From Brachybacterium nesterenkovii (GTDB lineage: Bacteria > Actinomycetota > Actinomycetes > Actinomycetales > Dermabacteraceae): DNA of 64,000 bases. Position numbers and translations under genes: made by a program. The stretch's first letter is position 1; every line of letters starts with the position of its first letter. Below, piece by piece: positions 16,093-28,624 of this stretch. The stretch covers positions 62,001 to 126,000 of the forward strand of contig NZ_FWFG01000068.1 of assembly GCF_900163655.1 (NCBI RefSeq), given 5' to 3'. The notes beneath the pieces were generated by a model that did no database searches, was not told the DNA's origin, and was given only the letters and a program-made list of their open reading frames with translations.

Positions 16093-16574
16093 CCCGGCCC
16101 GAACCCGCCGACCTCCGCGTCCCCGGCGACCCCGCGATGGGCGCGGCCGTCGACCGCGTCGCCTACGCCGCCGTCACCACCGATGAGGTGTCCGTGCAGC
16201 GCATGTCCTCCCTCGTGCAGGATCCCCGCTGCGGCGCCCTCGTCACCTTCGACGGCGTCGTGCGCGACCACGACGAGGGCAAGGGCGTGCTGCTGCTCGA
16301 CTACTCCGCGCACCCCAGCGCCCAGGCCGTGATCGAGGAGGTCGCCGCCGAGATCGCCGAGCGCTACGCCGACGCGATCCTCGCGCTGGCCCACCGGTAC
16401 GGCCCCCTCACGGTCGGCGAGAGCGCGCTCGTGTGCGCCGTCGCCGCCCCGCACCGCAAGCTCGCCTTCGCCGCCTGCGACGACCTCGTCGACACCGTCA
16501 AGAAGCGCCTGCCGATCTGGAAGCACCAGCGCTTCGACGACGGCACCGACGAATGGGTCGGGGCGCTCGGGTGA
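16089..16574 (+). CDS. moaE: Molybdopterin synthase large subunit MoaE
   Basis: A 161-residue MoaE, the catalytic subunit that inserts sulfur from MoaD thiocarboxylate into cyclic pyranopterin monophosphate. It shows GALVTFDGVVRDHDEGKGVLLLDYSAHP (about 48-75), the family FxGxVR..n.g..v..L.YE pattern, and KKRLPIWKHQRFDDGTDEWVG at the end with the active-site lysines. The start overlaps the moaB stop as ATGA and its own stop overlaps the following membrane protein gene as GTGA. With moaD on the other strand it completes the synthase. Confidence 0.96.
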   Translation: MTRPEPADLRVPGDPAMGAAVDRVAYAAVTTDEVSVQRMSSLVQDPRCGALVTFDGVVRDHDEGKGVLLLDYSAHPSAQAVIEEVAAEIAERYADAILALAHRYGPLTVGESALVCAVAAPHRKLAFAACDDLVDTVKKRLPIWKHQRFDDGTDEWVGALG

Positions 16575-17290
16575 CCGATGCCCTCCGCCTGGGCGGCGCC
16601 TGCCTGAGCCTGCTGGGTCTCGGGCTCGCGATGGGCACGAGCCCGTCGACCTACGCGATCGTCCTGCGCCTGCTCGAGTCCGCACGACGCCCCGCGGCCT
16701 CCGTGCGCCTTCTCCTGCTGGGCGTGGCGCTCGGCGCCGTCGCGCTCCTCCTCGTCTTCCGCGTCGTCGACCCGGCGACCATCACCGCGCCGATCGAGGA
16801 TCGGGCCGTCGCCCTCCTCGTGCGCCGCGGTGTCGACCTGCTCGCCGGCCTCGTGCTCCTCGTCGCCGCCGCGGTCGAGCTGCGACGCTCCCGCGGGCCC
16901 CGCCGTCCGCCGCAGCCTCCGGCGGACGCCCACCGACGCTCCCCGCGGCGCCTCGTCGCCCTCGGCTTCGCCGATTCCGTGATCGGCGTGAGCGGCATGG
17001 CCATGATGTACGTGACGGGTCGGGTCATCGCCTCGACCAGCCGCGACCCGCTCGTCGACGCAGGGCTGCTCGCCGTCTTCCTCGCGGCCGTCGTCGGCCC
17101 CTACCTGCTGCTGTCCTGGGCCTGGGAGAGGTTCCCCGGATTCGCCCGCGCCATGACCCGGCTGCTCGACCGCCTCGCCGCGATCGATCTGCGCCCCGTG
17201 CTGGTGCTCGCCCTGGCGATCGCCGGGATCGTTTTTTTCGCCCTGGGGGTCTGGGGCCACGGCGCCCTCGGGGAGCTGCCGCGACGCTAG
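16571..17290 (+). CDS. Multi-spanning membrane protein, possibly GAP/LysE-like
   Basis: A 239-residue protein with about six hydrophobic helices (near residues 7-27, 45-62, 80-100, 128-148, 160-182 and 205-225). The opening LGGACLSLLGLGLAMGTSPSTYAIVLRLL, with small residues and a proline in helix 1, recalls the GAP (Sap) branch of the LysE-type membrane proteins, but the match is weak and the substrate is unknown. The GTG start overlaps the moaE stop, so it is translated with the molybdenum cofactor operon. A role in molybdate or sulfur-compound movement is only a guess from position. Its TAG stop forms part of the -10 box of the next gene. Confidence 0.6.
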   Translation: MTDALRLGGACLSLLGLGLAMGTSPSTYAIVLRLLESARRPAASVRLLLLGVALGAVALLLVFRVVDPATITAPIEDRAVALLVRRGVDLLAGLVLLVAAAVELRRSRGPRRPPQPPADAHRRSPRRLVALGFADSVIGVSGMAMMYVTGRVIASTSRDPLVDAGLLAVFLAAVVGPYLLLSWAWERFPGFARAMTRLLDRLAAIDLRPVLVLALAIAGIVFFALGVWGHGALGELPRR

Positions 17291-17293
17291 GTT
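17288..17293 (+). promoter_or_regulatory. -10 box built on the upstream stop codon
   Basis: TAGGTT includes the TAG stop of the membrane protein gene and lies seven bases before the ATG at 17301. Confidence 0.5.
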
Positions 17294-17300
17294 GGATCGC

Positions 17301-18200
17301 ATGCGGATCCTGCATCTGACCGACACGCACCTGTTCGCCGATCCCGCCGCCCGCCACTACGACCGCATCGACACCGCCGCCGCGCTCGAGCGCGTGCTGG
17401 AGCGCCTCGCCGACATCGCCGCCGATCGTCCCGTCGACCTCGTCCTGCACACCGGGGACGCCTCCGAGGACGCGAGCGAGGACAGCTACCGGCGCCTGCA
17501 CGCGATGCTCGATCCCGTCGCCGCCGCGCTCGGCGCCGAGCTGCTCGTGGTGATGGGCAACCACGACTCCTCGGCCGCGTACGCCACGGTCGCGGGTCCG
17601 GGGGACCACGGCGGCCCGTGGCAGGACCGCGCCCGCATGCTGGCCAACGCCTGGCGCGCCGTCGTCCTCGACTCCTCCGTGCCCGGTGCCGGATACGGGC
17701 GCCTGGATGCCGCACAGCTCGCCTGGCTGCGCGAGGTGCTCGCCGAGCCCGCCGAGCACGGCACCGTCCTGGCGATCCATCATCCGCCGCTCACCGCCGC
17801 GACACCCCTGCTGCGGGCCCTCGACCTCCAGGACCGCGACGCGCTCGCCGACGCGATCGTGGGCACCGACGTCCGCCTGATCTGCTCCGGGCACTACCAC
17901 CACCCGATGACCGGAGCGCTCGCGGGCGTGCCCGTGCACGTCGCCCCGGGCGTCACCAACGTCATGGACCCGCTGTGCGGCGGCGGCCGTGAGCAGGCGC
18001 GGGCGCTGTCGGGCGCGAGCGTCATCGACCTGAGCGATACCGGTGATGATGCCGATGCATCCGCGGTGCCCGTCATCACCACCGCCGTCTGGCCCAACGC
18101 CGGAGACGTGCTCGGCGACGGGGAGGTGCCCGTCTACGACTTCTCGCCGCAGCAGGTGGCCGCGATCATCGCCGCCAGCGTCCCCGACGGGGCCGTATGA
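17301..18200 (+). CDS. Calcineurin-like metallophosphoesterase, CpdA class
   Basis: A 299-residue phosphodiesterase of the class that includes cyclic-AMP phosphodiesterase CpdA. All metal-binding motifs are present: LTDTHL (residues 5-10), HTGDASED (about 53-60), GNHD (about 89-92), AIHHPP (about 156-161) and GHYHHP (about 197-202). These bind the two metal ions that hydrolyse the phosphoester. The substrate could be a cyclic nucleotide or another diester. ATG 17301 is preferred over TTG 17292 because it fits the leaderless spacing. The stop overlaps the next start as ATGA. Confidence 0.88.
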   Translation: MRILHLTDTHLFADPAARHYDRIDTAAALERVLERLADIAADRPVDLVLHTGDASEDASEDSYRRLHAMLDPVAAALGAELLVVMGNHDSSAAYATVAGPGDHGGPWQDRARMLANAWRAVVLDSSVPGAGYGRLDAAQLAWLREVLAEPAEHGTVLAIHHPPLTAATPLLRALDLQDRDALADAIVGTDVRLICSGHYHHPMTGALAGVPVHVAPGVTNVMDPLCGGGREQARALSGASVIDLSDTGDDADASAVPVITTAVWPNAGDVLGDGEVPVYDFSPQQVAAIIAASVPDGAV

Positions 18201-19708
18201 GGCTCGGCCTCTTGGGACGGCGTGCGGGGTCGGAGGACGAGGACGGGGAGGAAGCGCTCTGGACCGCGTTCGTGGAGCAGAGCGACAGCGTCGTCGCGGG
18301 GCTCTCCTGGATCGAGGACCCGACGTTCGTCTGGGTGGCCGCCGGGCAGCTGCTGAACGCTCTCGGCGTGCTCCCCGAGACCATCCGGCCGCTCGGCCAG
18401 CTGCGACCGCTCCTGGACGAGGTGAGGGCCCTCGAGGGCGGAGAGGATCCGGACGGCGAGCTCATCCCGCTCGCACCGGAGCGCGTGCAGGACATGGTCG
18501 ATCGGGCGGTGCCGATCGTCGTGCCGCTGCTCCGGGAGGTCCTCGAGAGCCTGCGCGCCCGGCGCATCCGCACGGAACTCGTGGGCCTGGATGCCGAGAA
18601 GCTCAGGCGGTCGCTCGATCGGCTCGAGGCGTTCTACCGCGACGGGGCCTGGCGCACGATGGACGCTGACGAGATCGCGGCCCAGCTCGAGCTGCTCCTG
18701 GCGGACCCCGCCGTCGAGCCCGCGGCGCCGAGCACCGGCGAGCTGAGGCGGATCGTCGGCGTGCTCCGGGACATGCCCCGCCCCACCCTCCAGCGGATCA
18801 CGAAGGTCACGAGCGCCCCCGCGCTCATGGCCCTCGTGGGCGGGGGTCTCGCGATGCTGCGCGACGGCGAGGGGAGCTCGGACGGGAGCGGGTCGGAGGA
18901 CCCGGACTCGGGAGAGGGGTCGACCGAGCCGCGGCCGACGGGATGGCGCTCGTGGAAGAAGTCCTGGGGGCACGGGCGCTTCCTCATCGAGCGGTCGGGC
19001 GGCCTCGGCCCGCTGCCCGTGATCCGCCTCGTGCCCGACGGCGTCGAGATCGATCTGATGGGGTTGAGCACGAGCGAGCGCGATCACCTGGCGCGCGAGG
19101 TGGAGCGCGACGCGGTGGGCGAGACGGCCCGTGCGGACGAACCCGTCGCCGGACCCCCGCGGCACGGGGCGACCGATGCCCCGGCGCGCCTCCAGGTCGA
19201 CGACCTCGGGATCCTGGTATCCGCACTGCTCGTGCTCGGCGTCGTCGCCCGCCTGGTCGTCACCTTCGTCCCGTCGCTCGGCGGCCTCTCGGACGTGGTG
19301 CGCGACGCCCTTCCCGTCCCGGCGTCATGGATCTTCCCGTGGGCGCCGCCCGCGGCGCTGGCGGTGTCGATCGTGCGCGCCCGCTGCGCGGCGCTCCCGC
19401 GCCCCGAGGCCCGGCGCAGGCCGAGCCTCGCCATCCTCGCCCTGCTCCTGCTGGCCGGCGGGACGCTCGGTGCCCTGGCGACCGACCTCAGCCATGTGTG
19501 GTGGAGGACCTACCTGCCGTCCGAGTCCGCCCCGATCGCCCGCGCAGCCCTCGTCCTCGTCTGCCTGCTGCTCGCGGGCCTCGCCCATGCGATCGGCGTC
19601 GCGATCGGTCGCCGCGCGGATCGGCGCGCGGATCGCCGCGGCCAGCGGGGCGGGGAGCGCGGCAGGGGTCCGGATCAGCCCTCGGTGAACGGCGTGACGG
19701 TCGATTAG
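18197..19708 (+). CDS. Membrane protein of unknown function upstream of groES
   Basis: A 503-residue protein that I do not recognise. The first 330 residues are soluble-looking: helical and acidic, with a run rich in Gly, Ser, Asp and Glu around 218-240 ([20 protein letters not shown]). Four hydrophobic helices follow near residues 337-357, 370-390, 408-430 and 445-475, and the tail is strongly basic ([21 protein letters not shown]). The start overlaps the metallophosphoesterase stop as ATGA, so the two genes are coupled. The TAG stop lies inside the first CIRCE operator of groES. The N-terminal part may be a helical scaffold domain in the cytoplasm; that is inference. Confidence 0.75.
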   Translation: MRLGLLGRRAGSEDEDGEEALWTAFVEQSDSVVAGLSWIEDPTFVWVAAGQLLNALGVLPETIRPLGQLRPLLDEVRALEGGEDPDGELIPLAPERVQDMVDRAVPIVVPLLREVLESLRARRIRTELVGLDAEKLRRSLDRLEAFYRDGAWRTMDADEIAAQLELLLADPAVEPAAPSTGELRRIVGVLRDMPRPTLQRITKVTSAPALMALVGGGLAMLRDGEGSSDGSGSEDPDSGEGSTEPRPTGWRSWKKSWGHGRFLIERSGGLGPLPVIRLVPDGVEIDLMGLSTSERDHLAREVERDAVGETARADEPVAGPPRHGATDAPARLQVDDLGILVSALLVLGVVARLVVTFVPSLGGLSDVVRDALPVPASWIFPWAPPAALAVSIVRARCAALPRPEARRRPSLAILALLLLAGGTLGALATDLSHVWWRTYLPSESAPIARAALVLVCLLLAGLAHAIGVAIGRRADRRADRRGQRGGERGRGPDQPSVNGVTVD

Positions 19709-19731
19709 CACTCGCCTTGCACGAGTGCCAG
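19705..19731 (+). promoter_or_regulatory. CIRCE operator 1 (HrcA binding site)
   Basis: TTAGCACTC, nine bases, GAGTGCCAG: 17 of 18 arm bases fit the CIRCE consensus TTAGCACTC-N9-GAGTGCTAA closely. HrcA, the heat-shock repressor, binds such sites. The site overlaps the stop codon of the upstream gene and the -35 box. Confidence 0.93.
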
Positions 19732-19746
19732 AGACGGTCCTACAGT
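19717..19746 (+). promoter_or_regulatory. groESL promoter between the CIRCE sites
   Basis: TTGCAC (19717-19722) and TACAGT (19741-19746) are 18 bases apart, a good housekeeping sigma promoter. The -35 box lies in CIRCE 1 and transcription would begin beside CIRCE 2. Confidence 0.75.
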
Positions 19747-19754
19747 GGCCCGTG

Positions 19755-19781
19755 TTGGCAGTCGACGGCACAGAGTGCCAG
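19755..19781 (+). promoter_or_regulatory. CIRCE operator 2
   Basis: TTGGCAGTC, nine bases, GAGTGCCAG. The left arm has two changes from consensus; the right arm equals that of operator 1. The two operators start exactly 50 bases apart. Confidence 0.85.
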
Positions 19782-19886
19782 ATGCTGCCGCGCAGGACCC
19801 CACCGGTCGGCACCGCGACGACGATCGGCATCCGGTCCGCCCCACCGAACTCAATCGAGTCCACCGAACACGAAGGAGTGAGCCGC

Positions 19887-21783
<1,897 letters not shown>

Positions 21784-21792
21784 TCCTCCTCT

Positions 21793-21814
21793 GAGGCCGG
21801 GAGCGCCCGGCCTC
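21793..21814 (+). terminator. Terminator after groEL
   Basis: Perfect nine-base arms (GAGGCCGGG / CCCGGCCTC) with a four-base loop, ten bases after the groEL stop. Confidence 0.7.
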
Positions 21815-21829
21815 CCTCGCACTGCCCGC

Positions 21830-21867
21830 GGCGCCCCCGCTCCGGCTTCGGCCAGGGCGGGGGCGCC
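21830..21867 (+). terminator. Second hairpin after groEL
   Basis: Perfect 11-base arms 21830-21840 and 21857-21867 (GGCGCCCCCGC / GCGGGGGCGCC) around a 16-base loop, forming a tandem terminator with the preceding hairpin. Confidence 0.65.
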
Positions 21868-21924
21868 GTCGTCGGTCCCCACCGGTGGATGAGCATCGAA
21901 CGTCAGGTTCCGACTCATTCCAGC

Positions 21925-22022
21925 GCGCATCTGAGTCGCAGCATGGTGCTCGACGGGGATGTGGCTGCCCAGGGCGCATCTGAGTCGCAGCATGGCGCTC
22001 GACGGGGGCGTGGCTGCCCAGG
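21925..22022. repeat. Two tandem copies of a 49-bp repeat
   Basis: Units 21925-21973 and 21974-22022 agree at 46 of 49 positions; each starts GCGCATCTGAGTCGCAGC. A broken third start (GCGCAGACGAGGCTCGAC) follows. The period is not a multiple of three and both copies lie between genes. Confidence 0.9.
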
Positions 22023-22085
22023 GCGCAGACGAGGCTCGACCGTGCGGACGGACGGCCCCAGGGATGCCCTCCGCCCCCGCCTAGG

Positions 22086-22829
22086 ATGGAGGAGCGCATC
22101 GCGGAGCACGCGGCGCAGGAGGAGGACGCGTTGCCCACGCCCGCGCACGGCCCCGACCGGGTGGATCCCGGCGAGCCCACGCGCGTGTACGGGCCGATGC
22201 GCTCCGCCGTGATCGCGGCCGTCATCGCCATGATCACCGGCGTGATCGTCCTGGAGTTTCTGGTGCTGACGACCTTCGCCGGCAAGCGCCTGTGGAGCGA
22301 CCCCCGCATGTTCCACGACCTCTGGTTCACCGCGCCGATCGCGATCTGGCTGCTCCTCGCGGCCCTCGGCGTGCTCGTGCTGGTGCGGGTCGTGACCTCC
22401 TGGCTGCGGATCGACGAGGACGGCTTCTCCCTGAACGGCCTCGTGCGCCGGACGACCACCCTGCGCTGGAGCGACGTGGACTGCATCGTGGCCGTCCGCG
22501 ACATCACCCGTCGTCCCACGGGCACCACCGACATCCGCGATCGCCAGGCTCTCGTCGAGGGGCTCTACGTGCTCGATGCGAGCGGCCGCAGCCGCGTCTC
22601 GCTCTCGGGTCGGCTGTTCGGGGCCGCCGCCCAGCACGCCCTGCTCGAACGGGCGCGTCTCGCCGGCGTCGGGGTCGAGGTCTACGACCAGCTGACGCCC
22701 CGTGACCTGCGCCGTCGCGTCCGTCGCGGGCTCGCGCTCACGGAGCTGCACCCGGGACTCGTGATCGCGGTCGTCGTGCTCGGCTACATCGCCCACAACG
22801 TGCTCGCGTTCCTCGCATGGGGGCTGTGA
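22086..22829 (+). CDS. PH-like domain membrane protein
   Basis: Up to 247 residues. Two membrane helices lie near residues 40-65 and 80-105, then a PH-like soluble domain (SWLRIDEDGFSLNGLVRRTTTLRWSDVDCIVAV, about 110-150) and a last helix near 225-243. This layout is common in actinobacterial PH-domain membrane proteins of unknown role. The start is uncertain: ATG 22086 lacks a ribosome site, while TTG 22131 has AGGAGGAG at 22118-22125 and a TAGGAT box (22082-22087) at a distance suited to a short leader. The TTG start would give 232 residues. The end overlaps the next gene. Confidence 0.7.
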   Translation: MEERIAEHAAQEEDALPTPAHGPDRVDPGEPTRVYGPMRSAVIAAVIAMITGVIVLEFLVLTTFAGKRLWSDPRMFHDLWFTAPIAIWLLLAALGVLVLVRVVTSWLRIDEDGFSLNGLVRRTTTLRWSDVDCIVAVRDITRRPTGTTDIRDRQALVEGLYVLDASGRSRVSLSGRLFGAAAQHALLERARLAGVGVEVYDQLTPRDLRRRVRRGLALTELHPGLVIAVVVLGYIAHNVLAFLAWGL

Positions 22830-23977
22830 GCACGGCCCCGGCGGCGGGTGCGGGGGCGAGCGCGGCCCCGGCGATGGGCGCGGGGGCGAGCGCGGCCCCG
22901 GCGATGGGCGCAGGACGGGCCGCGCGCGCCTCGGCCCGGCGCCGCGCGATCGTGCCCCCGCTGCCGCAGCGCGAAGGGCTGGACCCCGTGCGCCTGCGCG
23001 TGGATGCCGCGCTGCTGCGCGAGGCGGGTGCGGTCCATGCGGACGCGGTTGATTCTGGTGCGGTCGATGCGAACGGGGATGCCGAGGTGTGCGTACCGAC
23101 CGTCGCGAACGTCCTCCTGCACCGCTTCCCGCCGCTGGCCGATCCGGCCGCGACGGACCTCGGTGAGCGTCTGGCCCGGGGCGACATGCTCCGTGCGGAC
23201 GGCACTGCCTGGAGCGCCGACGACCGGCCCCGCGCGGGCGAGGAGATCTGGTTCCACCGCGAGCTCGCCCCCGAGGACGTCGAGGATGTCGAGCTGCCGA
23301 TCCTCCTGCACGACGAGCACCTGCTGGTGATCGACAAGCCCGCGGGGATGGCGACCACGCCGCGCGGGACGCATGTCCTCGCGAGCGCCTTGGTGCGCCT
23401 GCGCCGCGCCACCGGGATCGCGGGTCTCGTGCCCCTGCACCGCCTGGACCGCCGCACCGCCGGAGTGCTGGCCTTCGGCGTCCGCCCCGAGGAGCGCTCC
23501 GCCTACCAGCAGCTGTTCGCCCGTGGCGAGGTCGCCAAGGAGTACCGGGCCCGTGTGGCCGTCGGCGGCGTCGTTCCCAGCACACAGCGGCCCTGGCTGC
23601 CGCGGCCAGGGGAGCGGCGCACGCTCGCCACCCGCCTCGTGCGCGAGCGCGGGGACCTGCGCACCCGCACCGTCCCCGGCGAGCCCAACGCCGTCACGGA
23701 CATCGAGGTGCTCGGCGTCTCCGGCGGTCAGGCGCTGCTCGCGCTGCATCCGCGCACCGGGCGCACCCACCAGCTGCGCGCCCAGCTCGCCGATCTCGGC
23801 ACCCCGATCCTGGGCGACGACCTGTACCCGCGCGTCCGTCCCGAGGCCGAGAGCGGGGGAGACCTCCAGCTGCTCGCCCTCGCCCTCGCCTTCACCGACC
23901 CGGTGACCGGGCAGGAGCGCGCGCTCCGGTCCGGTCGGCGGATGGACCTCGGGACACCGACGGGGAGCGCGTCATGA
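22817..23977 (+). CDS. RluA-family RNA pseudouridine synthase
   Basis: A 386-residue enzyme that isomerises uridine in RNA. The catalytic motif HRLDRRTAGVLAFG (about residues 215-228) contains the essential aspartate, preceded by DEHLLVIDKPAGMATTPRG and followed by HPRTGRTHQLRAQLADLGTPILGDDLY (about 313-340). The target RNA is unknown. An N-terminal S4-like segment (about 85-145) is degenerate. The first 35 residues are Ala/Gly repeats coded by a 30-bp tandem repeat. Start ATG 22817 overlaps the previous gene by 13 bases; later in-frame starts beyond the repeat are possible. The stop overlaps the next gene as ATGA. Confidence 0.88.
   Translation: MGAVSTAPAAGAGASAAPAMGAGASAAPAMGAGRAARASARRRAIVPPLPQREGLDPVRLRVDAALLREAGAVHADAVDSGAVDANGDAEVCVPTVANVLLHRFPPLADPAATDLGERLARGDMLRADGTAWSADDRPRAGEEIWFHRELAPEDVEDVELPILLHDEHLLVIDKPAGMATTPRGTHVLASALVRLRRATGIAGLVPLHRLDRRTAGVLAFGVRPEERSAYQQLFARGEVAKEYRARVAVGGVVPSTQRPWLPRPGERRTLATRLVRERGDLRTRTVPGEPNAVTDIEVLGVSGGQALLALHPRTGRTHQLRAQLADLGTPILGDDLYPRVRPEAESGGDLQLLALALAFTDPVTGQERALRSGRRMDLGTPTGSAS
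22851..22910 (+). repeat. 30-bp minisatellite in the pseudouridine synthase gene
   Basis: Two exact 30-bp copies (22851-22880, 22881-22910), each coding for ten residues of the type AGASAAPAMG, preceded by a diverged copy. Confidence 0.88.
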
Positions 23978-24777
23978 CCGACGATAAGCCCCAGCCACAG
24001 CCCGAGCCACAGCCCCCGTCTGCCTCCCCGCCCGCGCCGCAGCCGCGCCGCACCCGCCGCGGCGAGATCCTCGTCGGCCCCTCGGTCCTGTCCCGTTGGG
24101 GCCCGCTGGCCGGAATCGGCCTGCCGATCATCTCCCTCATCCTCGCCCCGCTGGGCACCGCCGGTCTGCAGCAGCTGCTCCTGATCGACGGCATCCGCAC
24201 CCTCGCGCCGTCCTGGCTGCTCGCCTCCACCTGGGCCCAGGGCGTCCTCGCCTACCTCGCGCTGTGGGCGCTGCTGGCAGGGTGGGCGCTCGTCCCCATG
24301 GCGCTGACCCGACGCATCGTCCTGCTCGACCCGGCCGAGGGCACGGTGCGCCGGCGCCGCGGCCCCGGACGGCCCTCGCCCGCCCGCCCCGTCGCCGACG
24401 TCGTCTGGGCCGTCGGGGACGCGGACCGCGACGCGAGCGCCCTCATCGGCCTCTACCCCGGGGGACCGGATGCCGCCGCGGCCGCGCACGCCGACGCCGA
24501 GGACGTCGAGCAGTGGGGCGTCGGGCACATCGGCTGGGACGACGCCGCCTTCGACGGCCTGCGCGCCCTGCAGGACGCCGCGGGCCTCGCCCCCGCGCCC
24601 CCGCGGCCCGTCCTCGTGGCCCGTGAGCGGCGCGAACGCCACGCCGCGGCCAACCGCGAGCTGGCCCGCCGCGTCGGGATGCCCTGGCGCGAGGAGTACG
24701 CCGATGACCGCGCCGCCTTCCAGCGCGACTTCGACCGCGCCCGCCGCGTGCTCGGCGGCAGGGAGCCGGGGCGCTAG
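23974..24777 (+). CDS. Membrane protein of unknown function
   Basis: A 267-residue protein. The first 30 residues are rich in Pro and Gln (KPQPQPEPQPPS), followed by an Arg cluster, and two hydrophobic helices near residues 42-68 and 85-110. The rest is soluble, with an acidic helical C-terminal half ending in a charged helix (ARRVGMPWREEYADDRAAFQRDFDRARRVLGG). I recognise no family. Start overlaps the pseudouridine synthase stop as ATGA. Its TAG stop is part of the -10 box of the exporter gene downstream. Confidence 0.65.
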   Translation: MTDDKPQPQPEPQPPSASPPAPQPRRTRRGEILVGPSVLSRWGPLAGIGLPIISLILAPLGTAGLQQLLLIDGIRTLAPSWLLASTWAQGVLAYLALWALLAGWALVPMALTRRIVLLDPAEGTVRRRRGPGRPSPARPVADVVWAVGDADRDASALIGLYPGGPDAAAAAHADAEDVEQWGVGHIGWDDAAFDGLRALQDAAGLAPAPPRPVLVARERRERHAAANRELARRVGMPWREEYADDRAAFQRDFDRARRVLGGREPGR

Positions 24778-24780
24778 CCT
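24775..24780 (+). promoter_or_regulatory. -10 box built on the upstream stop codon
   Basis: TAGCCT begins with the TAG stop of the upstream gene and lies six bases before ATG 24787. Confidence 0.5.
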
Positions 24781-24786
24781 CAGAGC

Positions 24787-27676
<2,890 letters not shown>

Positions 27677-27709
27677 CCCGGGGCGGCTCCGACGGGTGGG
27701 CATCGTCAC

Positions 27710-27715
27710 TAGCAT
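27710..27715 (+). promoter_or_regulatory. -10 box of leaderless unknown gene
   Basis: TAGCAT is followed by six bases and ATG 27722. Confidence 0.5.
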
Positions 27716-27721
27716 GAGGGC

Positions 27722-28579
27722 ATGACCGCCGCCGAGCACGTCCCCGATCGCCCCGACCTGCCCGGTGCCGAGCGCGCCGTCGCCGCCGCCGGAGCGCTGG
27801 CCCGGCACGGGCGCGAGCGCGCAGCGATGCTGTGCTCCCTCACGGACGAGCAGCTCGAGGCGCTGCTCGGCTCGGAGCAGCCAGACGGCTTGCGGACGCC
27901 CTGGCTCGATGACCCCGGTCGTCGCGTGCACGCTGGCCTGCTGCGCGCGAGCGCCGTCCGTGCACTCGTCGCCCAGGGGGCGCTGGCGCCCGAGGCCGTC
28001 GTCGCACGGATCGAGGAGCGCGACGTCGACGGCGATCCCCGGCGCGTCGTCCCGTCCATGCTCGTGCTCGGGGTGCTGGCGCGCCGCGCCCTGTCGCCCC
28101 GCACGATCACCGTGCACGAACCGACGGCGCCCCGCGGTGGTGCCGTGGTCGTCCACGTCGATGCCGACGGGACGCTCATGACGGAGCAGATCTCACCGGA
28201 GGGCATCCACCACTTCCAGATGTGTCCGCCCGACGCCGTCGCGGACCTCCTCCTGCTGGAGCTGTGCGCGCCTCGAGGCGTCGAGGAGCTCGTGGGGATC
28301 GACGGCACCTGCGCGACGGGGACAGGCGCTGTCGACGAGATCCTGGCGCGCCAGGATGTCGCGGCGCATATCGCCCCCGACACGCGTGAGCTGGCGATCG
28401 ACCTGGCGGAGAAGGGCGTGGACGAGATCGAGCGCATCGGCATCAGGATCGGGCGCGATGCAGCCCTCGTGATGCGGCCGGAGGAGGGCGAGGGGAGCGA
28501 TCCGGCACGCGTCGAAGCCGTCCTAACCGGCAGCGGAGGGCTGACCGCGCTCGTGCGAGAGATCGTCGGCGCGAGCTGA
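27722..28579 (+). CDS. Unknown protein, possibly EspG-like
   Basis: A 285-residue soluble protein without signal or membrane segments. The pattern LRASAVRALVAQGALAPEAV near residue 80, followed by a block with alternating strands (RTITVHEPTAPRGGAVVVHVDADGTLMTEQ, about 123-152) and VADLLLLELCAPRGVEEL, faintly recalls EspG chaperones of type VII secretion. It is convergent with a WXG-type gene 45 bases away, which would suit a chaperone-substrate pair. The resemblance is by eye only and the gene may be unrelated. Structure prediction against EspG would decide. Confidence 0.4.
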   Translation: MTAAEHVPDRPDLPGAERAVAAAGALARHGRERAAMLCSLTDEQLEALLGSEQPDGLRTPWLDDPGRRVHAGLLRASAVRALVAQGALAPEAVVARIEERDVDGDPRRVVPSMLVLGVLARRALSPRTITVHEPTAPRGGAVVVHVDADGTLMTEQISPEGIHHFQMCPPDAVADLLLLELCAPRGVEELVGIDGTCATGTGAVDEILARQDVAAHIAPDTRELAIDLAEKGVDEIERIGIRIGRDAALVMRPEEGEGSDPARVEAVLTGSGGLTALVREIVGAS

Positions 28580-28624
28580 GGCACGACGGCCGCTGCGCTG
28601 AGGCCCTGTCCCGGGCCGCAGGGA

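Larger units (their letters stand above)
21784..22085. other. Gene-free stretch after groEL
   Basis: Apart from the two hairpins this 302-base stretch holds a 49-bp tandem duplication (21925-22022) and an inverted repeat CGACTCA (21911-21917) / TGAGTCG (21932-21938). No protein-coding frame is credible. Confidence 0.6.

Noticed and set aside
21925-22022. CRISPR array
   Set aside because: Only two units, directly adjacent with no spacers and no cas genes nearby.
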